From NCBI RefSeq assembly GCF_011601275.1, contig NZ_JAAOLY010000018.1:1-64000 (forward strand): a stretch of 64,000 nucleotides of DNA, written 5' to 3'. A program made the translations under genes and the position numbers. Every line of letters starts with the position of its first letter. The stretch's first letter is position 1. The notes under the pieces are model-generated. The model saw only the letters and a program-made list of their open reading frames with translations. It did no database searches and had not been told where the DNA came from. The DNA is from Janthinobacterium lividum. GTDB taxonomy: Bacteria > Pseudomonadota > Gammaproteobacteria > Burkholderiales > Burkholderiaceae_D. This document shows positions 1 to 8,867 of the stretch, piece by piece.

Positions 1-3000
1 AAGGACGCTGTACCTTGGCGCTGGTGGCGCATGGGGCGCCGGGGGTGGCTGCCTCCTGCGCGCCGGCCGCCGCTGTTTTATCGCAATAGATAAAGGTACT
101 GCGGCTGAGCAGTGGCGCGGAGGGCTGATCCAGGGCCCCACGGCGCGTTTCGCTCATGCTGGCCGGACCCGGATTGGGGCCTTTCTGGATGTTCTGCGTG
201 GTGACGGTCAGGTACTCGTCGTTGGGCGCCGTATTCTGGATCGCGTTGCTGCGAAATCCCAGCCAGCCGCGGCCATCGTAGGCCATCTTCATGCCGGTGT
301 AGGCATACTCGGTCTTTTGCAGGGTACCGCCAAAGCCGGCATTGGCCGTCACGGTGGCCACGACATAGGTCGGCGTGAGCACGTCGGCCATGGGGTACAC
401 GGCGGCGTCAGGGCTACCGCGATCGCTCTTGTAGCGCGGGCCCAGGCTGCCGGTGTTCGGACTGGTCAGGAGTACCCAAGTCAGGGTGGTTTTCAGTCCC
501 GTGCCGGACGTAACGGAGATCAATTGGTCGGCTGGCGTGATATCGGTGCGCACGAACAGCGAGTTATAGGCGCCGGGAGACGGATAGGAAAGGCGCAGGA
601 TCTCGGTGGTGCCGCTCCCTGTGAAGTCACCCAGCAGCATGATGGTCTTGCCGTCGCTATGTTGCAGTTGCTGGGTGATATTGAAGGTATCCGAACGTCT
701 AAAAGTTCCATCTCCATTGCTCAGGAAGACAGTATTCCTGCTGGTATCGTCGCCCCAGCGCAGGATATCGGTACGTCCGTCTCTGTCCATGTCCACGGTC
801 TGAAAATAGGAAGAGTGATTGGAAATGCCAAGGCTGCCGGGTACATATGGGGGAAATAACATCAGTTCATCCCCAGCAGAGATTAAATTGAAATTGCTGA
901 TCTCTTTTAAGCTTTTGGTTGAATCAGATACCCACAGATGCTGTAGTGGCATCATATGATTTGGCCATACGCAATCCATCTTGCCATCGCCATTGAAATC
1001 TAGCGGGTTGTTACAGCTATCACCGAGCGCCACATATTCAAAATCTCCATTTCCTTTAGATAACCACCCTCCAGAATCTACTGCCAGATCGGGCAACCCA
1101 TCGCCATTCAAATCAATCACAGTCGGCGATGCATTTCGCAAATTAATGGTTGTCGTATACACGGAACGATGCGCAATATTGGTCGATGCTTCGATAAATC
1201 CCCCACTTGCCTGTCCCAGATACAAGCGAGTACAGATAACAGTGGCACAGGCTTGATCGCCTTCTGGTGGTTTATTTGTGCGTGGATACGCGGGAATGAT
1301 GCTTGCCACAATATCGAGCAAACCGTCGCCATTCGCATCAATCACATGAAAAACGTTTCCCTGCGTCGCGGAATATGACACTGGCACAGTTGGCTGGCCA
1401 TTGTCCATATCGCCACCACAGTTTCCGCGAATGCAATGTTCTTTGACTACACTCGCCTTAATGCTAAAATCAATTCCAGCAATGTCCACCGACCTGAAAG
1501 AGCCATCGCCTTGCGACAGGTACAGGATATTGCGCACCACACCGCAAGATGTGCTCTGCACAGACGTTGTCTGCATTGTGCGCAAGATATCGCTTAAACC
1601 GTCACCATTAAAGTCCGCCACGATACTTCTGTAACAGCCATCGCTCTTGAATAAATTCTGATCAGTGATATTAAGCCTGCCGGAAGGGGAAAAATTTCCT
1701 TGCCCTGTACTTTCATACAAGCGGTTTTCTCCAGGGTTATCCGACCAGCGCAGGATATCGGTACGGCCACTGCCAAAGAAGCTGCCCACTACCGCGCCAT
1801 AATGCCCGAGGCCAGGCAGCATTTTTTCATTTACCAGAGGGCCCGAGCTAAAGTTGGCGCTCTGGGAATAGGCAAGCCCCCCCCCTTGGCTATAATTGAA
1901 GGTGGTCGCTGGTAGGCATTTTTGCTCATTGGAGCCAGTGCATTCGGAAATTTTGACAACACGACTGCGCCCGCTACGCAGTCCTTTGTCGTATGATAAT
2001 TTCATCACCTTGGTACGTATGGCGCTCGCCGGCTGGGTGGCTTGAGCCGCTGGCCAGTTGATATAGGTATGAATTTTCTGCAGCAGGCGCACGCTGACAT
2101 TCTTCGCGCCGTTATGGTAAGTCTCGGCACGATCCTGCGCCTGGTTCGGTGTATCGGGCCGATCGGCATATTCAAATACCACACGGTTCATCGGCGCTTG
2201 TGCCGCTGTGCCCGTATAGCGGATTTCCGTCAAATTCCATTCGTGGCCGGGGCCACCTCCCGTCTGGCTGCCCCAGGCGATGTCACGCTGTTCATATTGA
2301 AAATCGATATAGTTGCCAACGGTATCGGTAATCCGACTCACGGGCCAGGCTGTCGCTACCTGTCTGGTGGTGGCAGAATAATTTCCGTCGGCATCGACTG
2401 GTGCATTGGCGATGATGTTCGCATTGGCAGTGGCATTGCCATTCACGCCGTATTCGTAAATCTGCCCGCTTTTGGTCCACACTTTGAAATAGGCGGGACC
2501 ATTCGCCGGATTGCCCCCGGCCATGCCATATGCCCGAATACGCGCATACATGTCTTTCTCCGTCCTGTACTCGCGCACGAAACCACTTCCGCCCAGGCTG
2601 TCACCGGGCTGGAAAGGCATGCTGTCCGGACTGAGTACTGCGCCGTCCGCATTCGTTTGGATCAGGCGTTGGCCATCGATGCATAATTTATCGTTGCCAT
2701 TAAATCGGACAGGCACCACGCGGCCATCAATTTGCTTATTGCCAGGACAGCGGGTAATCATGGAGATTCCCTGCAATGTCCAGCCATACCCAACCGGACC
2801 ATTGATGCTGCCGCCGCTGTACAACAGGCCAATATTCGGCGCCATGCCCCCGACACCGGGTGGCACTGAAATAGGTAAACTATAAGAAGGCGTTCCTCCA
2901 GCTGAAACAGACACCTGATTCGCGTGGCAGGCCTGCTGCGATATCAAAGTAAGGGCCACCACTACCATTCCGCACTTAACACTCTTCCGAACTAATGCAT

Positions 3001-3028
3001 TCCAGCCAAAATCAAGTAGAAACGTCAC
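1..3028 (-). CDS. SpvB/TcB/RHS-type secreted protein with FG-GAP-like repeats, 3' end outside window
   Basis: Open from a GTG at 3028 to the window edge (about 1009 codons), with no in-frame stop. An AAGGA lies 7 nt before the GTG. Residues 1-36 form a signal peptide ending in SQQACHA, so the protein should be exported. An N-terminal SpvB/TcaC-like part (VSVSAGGTPSYSLPISVPPG) is followed by calcium-binding-type FG-GAP/VCBS repeats: DFNGDGLSD, DANGDGLLD, DLNGDGLPD, DFNGDGKMD and DMDRDGRTD. The visible end enters the TcdB-middle/RHS-like region (AYTGMKMAYDGRGWLGF). Such proteins carry C-terminal toxins or form part of Tc toxin shells, but the C-terminus is not visible, so the effector is unknown. 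A run of nine Gs in the coding strand (1877-1885) could allow phase variation. The gene looks chromosomal and lies outside the prophage. Confidence 0.88.
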   Translation of the reverse strand, partial: MTFLLDFGWNALVRKSVKCGMVVVALTLISQQACHANQVSVSAGGTPSYSLPISVPPGVGGMAPNIGLLYSGGSINGPVGYGWTLQGISMITRCPGNKQIDGRVVPVRFNGNDKLCIDGQRLIQTNADGAVLSPDSMPFQPGDSLGGSGFVREYRTEKDMYARIRAYGMAGGNPANGPAYFKVWTKSGQIYEYGVNGNATANANIIANAPVDADGNYSATTRQVATAWPVSRITDTVGNYIDFQYEQRDIAWGSQTGGGPGHEWNLTEIRYTGTAAQAPMNRVVFEYADRPDTPNQAQDRAETYHNGAKNVSVRLLQKIHTYINWPAAQATQPASAIRTKVMKLSYDKGLRSGRSRVVKISECTGSNEQKCLPATTFNYSQGGGLAYSQSANFSSGPLVNEKMLPGLGHYGAVVGSFFGSGRTDILRWSDNPGENRLYESTGQGNFSPSGRLNITDQNLFKSDGCYRSIVADFNGDGLSDILRTMQTTSVQSTSCGVVRNILYLSQGDGSFRSVDIAGIDFSIKASVVKEHCIRGNCGGDMDNGQPTVPVSYSATQGNVFHVIDANGDGLLDIVASIIPAYPRTNKPPEGDQACATVICTRLYLGQASGGFIEASTNIAHRSVYTTTINLRNASPTVIDLNGDGLPDLAVDSGGWLSKGNGDFEYVALGDSCNNPLDFNGDGKMDCVWPNHMMPLQHLWVSDSTKSLKEISNFNLISAGDELMLFPPYVPGSLGISNHSSYFQTVDMDRDGRTDILRWGDDTSRNTVFLSNGDGTFRRSDTFNITQQLQHSDGKTIMLLGDFTGSGTTEILRLSYPSPGAYNSLFVRTDITPADQLISVTSGTGLKTTLTWVLLTSPNTGSLGPRYKSDRGSPDAAVYPMADVLTPTYVVATVTANAGFGGTLQKTEYAYTGMKMAYDGRGWLGFRSNAIQNTAPNDEYLTVTTQNIQKGPNPGPASMSETRRGALDQPSAPLLSRSTFIYCDKTAAAGAQEAATPGAPCATSAKVQRP

Positions 3029-3376
3029 GAAGTAGTCCTTATCGCCGTAAAAAATTCGTTGTAGCTTTTCACCTACTTATTTTAAGGTGGTCGAAAATTG
3101 CCATATTGTTTCAATAGTAACAATTTTCAGAATTACTTTCAAGGAATATTTCTAATTTAAAGTCCATACGAAAAGTTACTTTTTCTCTTGGATTTTTGCT
3201 CACGCAGAGATACTCCTGCTTTTGGAGCGCGCGTATAGTGAGGACGCGGCCACACCAGGTGTGACTCTTTGTTTATTATACTTACGATAACACTGGGTTT
3301 TTTCAAAGTTATTTCACTCTACTAGGCTATTTCCCCCCTGTTGGCGCATAAGATTGTCAGTAAATGACATCCTACC
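3029..3376. other. Intergenic region upstream of the SpvB-like gene
   Basis: This AT-rich stretch holds the upstream region of the leftward secreted-protein gene and the left flank of the IS5 remnant. I see no gene. A small perfect palindrome, CACACC A GGTGTG, lies at about 3251-3263; I cannot assign it a role. No clear IS inverted repeat was found. Confidence 0.5.
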
Positions 3377-3715
3377 GATGCCACCAAGCACTGGAAACCG
3401 GCCCAGCACCGCCGCTAGGAGCTCGACACCCGCTGGACTAAAAAGCATGGCAAGTCCTACTTTGGTTACAAGATCTCGGCCAGCGCCGACAAGCGTTACA
3501 AGCTGGTCCGCAAGATCAGCGTTGAACATGTATTCGCCGGGCTAGCGCAGTTGGGCGGTAAAATCCTGCGCCGCATTGGTCTGGAGCGCGCTACGCTGCA
3601 CTTAAATTTGAAGGTCGCCACTTACAACCTGCGGAGCCTGGTATATGTAAAGGAGGCGAGGATCGTAGCATTTGACGCCCGCAGTCCGTCTGGACTACTG
3701 AAACTGCTGGAGTAG
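3377..3715 (+). pseudogene. IS5-family transposase remnant
   Basis: In one frame the sequence reads DATKHWKPAQHRR, then a TAG at 3416, then LDTRWTKKHGKSYFGYK and DKRYKLVRKIS. It jumps directly to VEHVFAGLAQLGGKILRRIG and LNLKVATYNLRSLVYVK before ending at 3715. These blocks match the middle (TKKHGKSYFGYK) and C-terminal parts of IS5-family DDE transposases. The stretch between them, which should carry catalytic Asp and Glu residues, has been deleted in frame. With the nonsense codon, the deletion and no N-terminus, this cannot be active. The following 100 bp look like further decayed transposase 3' sequence. Confidence 0.82.
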
Positions 3716-3918
3716 CCCCAAAATGGCACACGGAAGTAAAGCACCCAAAGTGATTCGATGCGCGTTTAGCACCCACGATGTGCCGCCGACCAGAAAATCA
3801 GCGGTAATTCGAGGTTCCCTATAGATTAATCACGTATTCAAAAGTATAATAAATTTCCACATAAACAACCTCTTGAGAGATGATTTTTCGTTGAGAATAT
3901 GAACCTCTTACATAAAAA

Positions 3919-4299
3919 ATGAATATTACTGCCAATTTTTCAAAAATAAAATCTCTTCTTTTATTCCTTATTCTAGTAATATTTGACCCTCATGCGAGAG
4001 CTTCCGATATCTACATTGGCGATTTAACTATTAGCAAAATACGTGCCGTTGGCGAATACTACTCTCCAACATTTTCAAATACGATTGAAATTTGGTTTTC
4101 TTCACCATTAATTTTTCCAACTGGAACGAGATGCACTCCCAACAATTATCGTGTTCACGTCGATATAAAACATAAACATATTATCACTTCTGCCTATCTT
4201 GCGTTCGCGACAGGGAAGAAAATTAACATTAACATTGATGATCAATTACCAATTCGGGGCGGAGGGTGCGAATTATCGTATTTGGATATTTTAAATTAA
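3919..4299 (+). CDS. Small secreted protein of unknown function
   Basis: The 126-aa product starts with a hydrophobic signal sequence (LLLFLILVIF) and a likely cleavage after HARAS or nearby, so it is probably periplasmic or secreted. Two cysteines remain in the mature part (RCTPNN and GGGCEL) and could form a disulfide. The mature part reads like a small beta-rich domain with a CT..NYRVHV..K block and an LAFATGKKI block; I have seen this layout in uncharacterised secreted proteins but cannot name a family. The gene is much richer in AT than its surroundings and sits between IS remnants, which suggests recent acquisition. Confidence 0.62.
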   Translation: MNITANFSKIKSLLLFLILVIFDPHARASDIYIGDLTISKIRAVGEYYSPTFSNTIEIWFSSPLIFPTGTRCTPNNYRVHVDIKHKHIITSAYLAFATGKKININIDDQLPIRGGGCELSYLDILN

Positions 4300-4642
4300 T
4301 GACGATGTTCTCGTCGAGAATTGACACGCCACAATTTTTAGGCACTCTTGAGTCATAATTCCAAAAAAGAAGAGGTAGTTACGAGTGGAAATCGGTCTAC
4401 TGTAAATTTAAGTTAAAAATAGCCGAATAGCCGGTCGAACGCAGCCATTCAGGTCGCGGGAAGGCTTGGTATCGACGTTCTCGATATCCACCTGGCAGGT
4501 TCTGCCGCATTGGCGACGCGGCCGTTGCCTCGGGTAAACTGCACTATCCACCCTTTGGCGGCATGGTCTCCCCCCCCCAGTATGACGGACAATTTCGATA
4601 GGTATGATCTCACTATCGGAGGTATTACACGGGACGTGAAAG
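4300..4642. other. Intergenic region with IS flank
   Basis: I find no gene here. The stretch holds a C-rich homopolymer near 4570 and, just before 4643, sequence that looks like the upstream end of an IS3-type element (a CGGAGG ribosome-binding site about 20 nt before the orfA start). The rest is unassigned. Confidence 0.4.
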
Positions 4643-4842
4643 ATGGTTATTTCTGAAGAGCTTTAGCGCGAAGCAGTCAAGCTGGTAGGCCAGCCTGGTG
4701 CAAATAAGACCGGTATCGCCCGCGACCTCGGCATTGGCGCTAACTCGTTGGGGCGTTGGTGCAGAGACGCCAATGTAGATGGGCAAGCGGGCGACGGAGA
4801 GAAGGTTTCCGGCCAAGAGCATGAGGCATGCGGCGTGAACTA
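4643..4842 (+). pseudogene. IS3-family OrfA remnant
   Basis: From ATG 4643 the frame reads MVISEEL, hits a TAG at 4664, then continues REAVKLVGQPGANKTGIARD, LGIGANSLGRWCRDANVDGQ and SGQEHEAC before a second TAG near 4840. This is the helix-turn-helix N-terminal part of an IS3/IS911 OrfA (typical form: EAVKLV, VARDLGI, NLLGRW). The leucine-zipper end and the whole of OrfB are missing. The element is dead. Confidence 0.75.
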
Positions 4843-5093
4843 GCTGCTTGTGTCCACCACCTTTTACTCGAATAATCGAAACCAACAAATTATGTAGCGG
4901 ATTGCATCTCGCCAAATATCCTTGGGTAGCTCGATATTTTCGCTATCATGTTCCGCCGCATTAAAAACGAATTCACGAATTGCGAGGGAAGTAGGTCGAA
5001 CTAGAAACATAATTTAAAATATTCATATACCGTCTGGCTGCTTTCCGCACAAAATAGGCGCACGGCCCCTATCCTCCATCAAAAACAGCAAGA

Positions 5094-5756
5094 GTGGAGC
5101 AGCAGCTTCCGTGGAATAAGGAGTTTTACGGAAACGCCGTTTGCGCAAATTGGGCGAACAAAATCTCGTTGAGGGGTGGTGTTACCGTCGAAATTTTATC
5201 GTCCTCACGGAAGGGGTTGACCGCCTTGGCTAAGCACGGCGGCGTCCGCATGTTCAATGATGAGAAAGCCGGGCCGCGTGATCGCCTAGGGCGACATGAC
5301 AACTGGCCACCGCCATCTCTCGCTAGCCTGCTCGAGAAAAGAACGCCTGCGGATCAATCCGCATCAAATGCCAGCAGTATTGCTCTCTTGTTGAACTACA
5401 GAGAAAAGCGCATTCTGTTATCTAGCGATGCTCATGCTGATGTGATCTGCGAGGCACTGGAGAAATCCTGGCCTGGACGCAAGTTGCAGATCGACCTGTT
5501 GAAAATATCGCACCATGGTAGCCAAGCAAATACTTCTACGAGCCTCCTGAGCAGAATACAATGCAAGCGATTCGCTTTCAGTACAAACGAGAAAATCCAT
5601 TCTCACCCCGATCAGATTGCAATCGCGCGCGTGATCGCGTCCATTTATAATCCCGAGCTTATTTTCAACTACGCCAACATGTGGACCAACCGATGGCGAA
5701 ATCGCCCCGCGCTATGGCCAGTTTACCCGAACACTGATGCCCCTTTGTACGCGTAA
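5094..5756 (+). pseudogene. 5'-truncated ComEC-like metallo-beta-lactamase-fold gene
   Basis: The readable frame (220 codons from a GTG at 5094) matches only the C-terminal half of the MBL-fold hydrolases related to the ComEC/Rec2 hydrolase domain. LPWNKEF and VTVEILSSSR correspond to mid-domain segments. NASSIALLLNYREKRILLSS and LLKISHHGSQANTS carry the family SHHGS metal-site block, and HPDQIAIARVI is the usual C-terminal motif. The N-terminal HxHxDH metal motif is absent and the same frame has a TAG at 5055. I therefore read it as a broken gene with an intact 3' end. It may have belonged to a defence-associated MBL cassette, but nothing else of one remains here. Confidence 0.68.
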
Positions 5757-6122
5757 TTGTCGAGGCATTCACGTGTCGTAAGTTGAACATGCGGCCAAGT
5801 ATGATTGGGTGAAGGACAGATCGACAATAGGATCGAGCAGGTAGACATCGCCTCGACGTTACAGTGTTCGAGTGTCGAAACGAAACGTTAACTGAACAGC
5901 ACTAACCCAGAATGCGGATTTTCCGGTATTTTTTGACGTCATAGGGATACACACTTCTCTACCAAGCAATTGAAGTCCGGTACCCCGAAGCAACATACAG
6001 ACCGCTTAACGCTCAGATGAGAAGCATCCCTCTGCGCGCTTATCCAGTAATTGTATTGTCTGTTGTCCGGCCTCGTCCAAGCGGGTCCGAAGCGGATTTT
6101 TCATGCTTTTTTCATACCAAAC
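5757..6122. other. Intergenic region left of the attachment junction
   Basis: I see no protein or RNA gene here. It is degenerate chromosomal sequence between the broken MBL-fold gene and the tRNA-Val terminator. Open frames in it (for example 6017-6217) are too short and run into the tRNA remnant. Confidence 0.45.
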
Positions 6123-6156
6123 AAAAAAGGCCTACACTAGATCAGTGTAAGCCTTT
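6123..6156 (-). terminator. Rho-independent terminator of the tRNA-Val gene
   Basis: On the minus strand the stem AAAGGC..TACACT pairs across a GATCT loop with AGTGTA..GCCTTT and is followed by six Us. It lies 18 bp past the CCA end of the tRNA fragment, so it is the natural terminator of that tRNA. This marks the chromosomal side of the junction. Confidence 0.8.
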
Positions 6157-6173
6157 GATATCAAACGAATTCT

Positions 6174-6223
6174 TGGTGGGAAGTGCAAGTTTCGAACTTG
6201 CGACCCCTGCAGTGTGAATGCCA
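6174..6223 (-). other. tRNA-Val(CAC) 3' fragment: left attachment site of the prophage
   Basis: Reading the minus strand, the fragment has the anticodon loop TTCACAC (6218-6212; anticodon CAC), the 3' anticodon strand TGCAG and a variable loop. A T arm (GCAAG TTCGAAA CTTGC), an acceptor strand ACTTCCC and an encoded ACCA end follow. No matching 5' acceptor strand (GGGAAGT) or D arm exists upstream, so the gene is not intact. A 3' tRNA remnant next to its native terminator, followed by phage genes, is the usual mark of tRNA-directed prophage integration. The complete tRNA should be rebuilt at the other end, beyond 64000. Confidence 0.8.
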
Positions 6224-6290
6224 TTGCACATCCAAAAACGCAGTGCTCTCATAGGGGCGCTGACTTGATGGCAGTCATTGAAACGCCCAG

Positions 6291-6322
6291 AATTGCACTG
6301 AATTACACTGAGAATTACACTG
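6291..6322. repeat. Direct repeats next to the attachment site, possible integrase arm-type sites
   Basis: Three near-identical 10-mers of the form AATTRCACTG lie at 6291-6300, 6301-6310 and 6313-6322, all in the same orientation, 70-100 bp inside the junction. Tandem arm-type sites at this distance from the core are known for lambda-class tyrosine integrases. Binding here is inferred. Confidence 0.5.
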
Positions 6323-6413
6323 AGATTTTCAGCCATTCGGTTTGCTGTGCGTCAAGCGTCGATCCGTGCGCGTTGCCATAATATATAAAAGCAAATCTTT
6401 TCTTAATATAATT

Positions 6414-6701
6414 ATGCGTCACTCACTGCTCGTCGTCACTTTGTGCACTATGCTGACGCAGCAAGGCTGCACTGCTTCGCCCTCACTTTCTGACAAGCCG
6501 CCAAGCATCATTGGAATAGACAGCTTCGCCCTCGCCTCCCGCTACGGCACTCCCGCCGGCTACCAGCACCTGGGCGATTATCTGCAACTGAATTATGGCG
6601 GCACGGCTGCAGGTTGCCAGGTCATCGTGCTGGTCGACCAGGATCAGCGCGTGGCTGGTTGGGCATCGTCAGGCCCTATGTGCTCGCCCCGGGCTCGCTA
6701 A
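6414..6701 (+). CDS. Small putative lipoprotein
   Basis: The 95-aa product begins MRHSLLVVTLCTMLTQQGC. This is a short lipoprotein-like signal, although QQGC is a weak lipobox compared with the usual L-[AS]-[GA]-C. I chose ATG 6414 rather than a longer frame from 6342 because it places the signal at the N-terminus. The mature part ends with YLQLNYGGTAAGCQVIVLVD and reads like a small outer-membrane or periplasmic domain. It is the first gene inside the prophage and faces the opposite way from the SOS genes, so it may be a lysogenic-conversion gene. Function unknown. Confidence 0.55.
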   Translation: MRHSLLVVTLCTMLTQQGCTASPSLSDKPPSIIGIDSFALASRYGTPAGYQHLGDYLQLNYGGTAAGCQVIVLVDQDQRVAGWASSGPMCSPRAR

Positions 6702-6706
6702 CGTCA

Positions 6707-6961
6707 CTACCTCGTGTTAAGGTCAATACGCGGCATTTCCACAATGCACGGCTCATCATCGAGCAGCACGCGTAGTTCCGCGCGGATAAGGCCCAGCTCA
6801 CCTACACGCGGCCCAAGGCTGCGATCTACCTGGTCCGCCTTAGCCGCGACCTGTCTCAGGCGGTGAATCTCCCACAGCAATGCTCGAATATCTGGCGAAT
6901 CGCTTCGTATCCGAATTTCCGTCAATTCCGCACTACTTAGAGGTTTTCGATGCTTGCCCAT
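6707..6961 (-). CDS. Small helical protein, third gene of the umuDC operon
   Basis: The 84-aa charged protein (MGKHRKPLSSAELTEIRIR) is largely helical and has no recognised domain. It starts 58 bp after the umuC stop and in the same direction. No promoter or terminator is obvious in the gap, so it is probably co-transcribed with umuDC and SOS-induced. A small translesion-polymerase accessory role is possible but is only a guess from position. Confidence 0.55.
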   Translation of the reverse strand: MGKHRKPLSSAELTEIRIRSDSPDIRALLWEIHRLRQVAAKADQVDRSLGPRVGELGLIRAELRVLLDDEPCIVEMPRIDLNTR

Positions 6962-7019
6962 GTTTCTTCATCCATGCAAAACTTACAATTAAATAACGCC
7001 AAACCCAGCACCATTAACA

Positions 7020-8321
7020 CTACTGCGCCCTCACCTTCGGAAGCTCCATCCAGTTCGTGGTGTACCTCGGCGTGCGGTTTTCCGACAACATTGCCCAGCG
7101 CCTGACTAGACCAGCAGATCCGAGGTGCACGGTGTCCCGGCCGAACCGTTCATTTAGCGCGTCCATTGCAGCCATTGTGCTCGCCGCTCTTGCCCGGTCC
7201 CGCCCGGCATCGAACAAGACTCCCTGGCGGCGAGTATCCGGCTGCAGGTCCATCAGCATGATCCCGGCTTTCTTGTATTTGAATCCATCTCGAAAAATCA
7301 TGGCCAAGCCGTGCAGCGCTGCGCCGGCCAAAACGCGGTTATCGGCGCTGGGCTCGGCCAAGGGGATGGTGATGCCGTTGCTATATTGGCTGTCTTTTTC
7401 ACGAAACCGGTTCGTCTGCACGAAAACATGAACGGCGCCGCATAGGGAACGCTGGCCGCGCAGCTTCTCACCGGCGCGCGCGGCGTAGGTAGATATCGAC
7501 TCGCCCAGCTCGACCGCGGTCATGACCATGGAGCCGAAGGAGCGCGACGACACGATTTCCTTTCGGGGCGGCGCTACCTCTTCCAGTTCCAAGCAGGAAA
7601 TACCGCGCAGTTCATTGCACGTGCGCTCGAGCACGACTCCGAAGTGCGCCCGCATGCCGCTGGGCGGCGCATCTTTCAAATCCTGCACCGTGTTGATGCC
7701 CATGCCGCGCAACTTGGAGCCAATGCGCCGCCCGACACCCCACACCTCCCCGACGTCGATACGCTGCAGCAGCCAGGCGGCCCGGGCATCCGACATGGTC
7801 GTGAAGTCGGCGACGCTATCGAATAAAGGAAATTTCTTTGCCACGTGGTTGGCCAGCTTGGCCAAGGTCTTCGACTGCCCTATTCCCACACACACGGGCA
7901 GGCCGGTCCACTGCGCCACCTTGGCGCGAATATCCTGCCCCATGGCTGTAGGCGACGTCCACAGGCCGCCGAGGCCGTTCAGGCTGAGAAACGATTCATC
8001 GATCGAGTAGACCTCGACATTGGGGCTGTAGGTCCGCAGGATGTCCATGATGCGATTGCTCATATCCGCGTAGAGCGTGTAATTTGAGGACAGCCCAACG
8101 ATGCCGTGCTGCCGCGCCAGGTCGCGCATCTGGAACCAGGGCGTCCCCATCTGTACGCCCAAGGCCTTCACCTCGTTCGACCTGGCCACGGCGCAGCCAT
8201 CGTTATTGGAAAGGACCACCACCGGCCGGTCGCGCAAGCGGGGATTGAAAGCACGCTCGCAACTGACATACATGTTGTTGACGTCGACAAGCGCAAAAAT
8301 CTGCTTGGTCGGGTCGCCCAT
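7020..8321 (-). CDS. umuC: UmuC-like Y-family DNA polymerase (Pol V catalytic subunit)
   Basis: The 433-aa protein has the Y-family signature: the palm acidic residue in ALVDVNNMYVSCERAF (Asp13), the finger block VVVLSNNDGCAVARS, and the catalytic pair in YSIDESF (Asp108, Glu109). The little-finger half follows, and length fits UmuC (about 420 aa). With cleaved UmuD it would form the error-prone translesion polymerase used after DNA damage. Its ATG lies one base after the umuD TGA, so the two are translationally coupled. A phage or mobile-element copy of umuDC can supply SOS mutagenesis to the lysogen. All catalytic residues are present. Confidence 0.96.
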   Translation of the reverse strand: MGDPTKQIFALVDVNNMYVSCERAFNPRLRDRPVVVLSNNDGCAVARSNEVKALGVQMGTPWFQMRDLARQHGIVGLSSNYTLYADMSNRIMDILRTYSPNVEVYSIDESFLSLNGLGGLWTSPTAMGQDIRAKVAQWTGLPVCVGIGQSKTLAKLANHVAKKFPLFDSVADFTTMSDARAAWLLQRIDVGEVWGVGRRIGSKLRGMGINTVQDLKDAPPSGMRAHFGVVLERTCNELRGISCLELEEVAPPRKEIVSSRSFGSMVMTAVELGESISTYAARAGEKLRGQRSLCGAVHVFVQTNRFREKDSQYSNGITIPLAEPSADNRVLAGAALHGLAMIFRDGFKYKKAGIMLMDLQPDTRRQGVLFDAGRDRARAASTMAAMDALNERFGRDTVHLGSAGLVRRWAMLSENRTPRYTTNWMELPKVRAQ

Positions 8322-8322
8322 G

Positions 8323-8796
8323 TCACACCCGCAACTTTCGCACGACGCCCGTGACTACACCCCATATCTGCAACTCGCTGCCCTCGGCCAGGCAGATCGA
8401 CTTGTACGCAGGGTTATCCGGACGCAGCTCTACCCTGCCACGCTGACAATACAGGCGCTTGAGGGTGTATTCGGCATCGATGACGGCAATGACAATGTGA
8501 CCATGCAAAGGCGCGACGGAACGGTCGACCACAACTTTGTCGCCATCCAGTATGCCGGCGTCGCGCATCGAGTCGCCCTCGACCGTGAAAAAGAACGAAG
8601 CGGCCTTATGCTGCACCAGAAGCGCATTCAGGTCCAGGCCATCTTCGGTATAGTCGGCGGCCGGCGACGGGAACCCAGCGGATATCCGGTGGGAAATTTC
8701 CGGCCGGGCGCTGGGGATTGGGTACTGCGCAAGCGGCAAAGGCACCTGCGAGACACCCGGCTGGCTAGATTGAAGTATTAGTAATGTTGCATTCAT
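8323..8796 (-). CDS. umuD: UmuD-like S24 autoprotease (Pol V accessory subunit)
   Basis: This 157-aa protein has the LexA/UmuD S24 peptidase layout. A scissile Ala-Gly lies in SAGFPSP (Ala40-Gly41), the nucleophile Ser76 in EGDSMRDAG, and the general-base Lys113 in YTLKRL. In the family, RecA-ssDNA filaments trigger self-cleavage to UmuD', which activates UmuC. It lies first in the operon, directly behind a LexA box at 8809-8828. No strong Shine-Dalgarno precedes the ATG at 8796. Confidence 0.96.
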   Translation of the reverse strand: MNATLLILQSSQPGVSQVPLPLAQYPIPSARPEISHRISAGFPSPAADYTEDGLDLNALLVQHKAASFFFTVEGDSMRDAGILDGDKVVVDRSVAPLHGHIVIAVIDAEYTLKRLYCQRGRVELRPDNPAYKSICLAEGSELQIWGVVTGVVRKLRV

Positions 8797-8808
8797 GGCT
8801 GGCCGATA

Positions 8809-8828
8809 TACTGTGTTTTTATACAGTA
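8809..8828 (-). promoter_or_regulatory. LexA (SOS) box of umuDC
   Basis: The site reads TACTG-N10-CAGTA with CTG at 8811-8813 and CAG at 8824-8826, a near-perfect match to the CTG-N10-CAG LexA consensus. It lies 12 bp before the umuD start codon, where bound LexA would block transcription. Confidence 0.92.
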
Positions 8829-8867
8829 TATCGACCGAAGCAAGAAACAGGAAGTATAAAATTGTTT

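Noticed and set aside
6174-6260. Complete tRNA gene
   Set aside because: The 5' acceptor strand and D arm cannot be formed upstream; only the 3' part is present.
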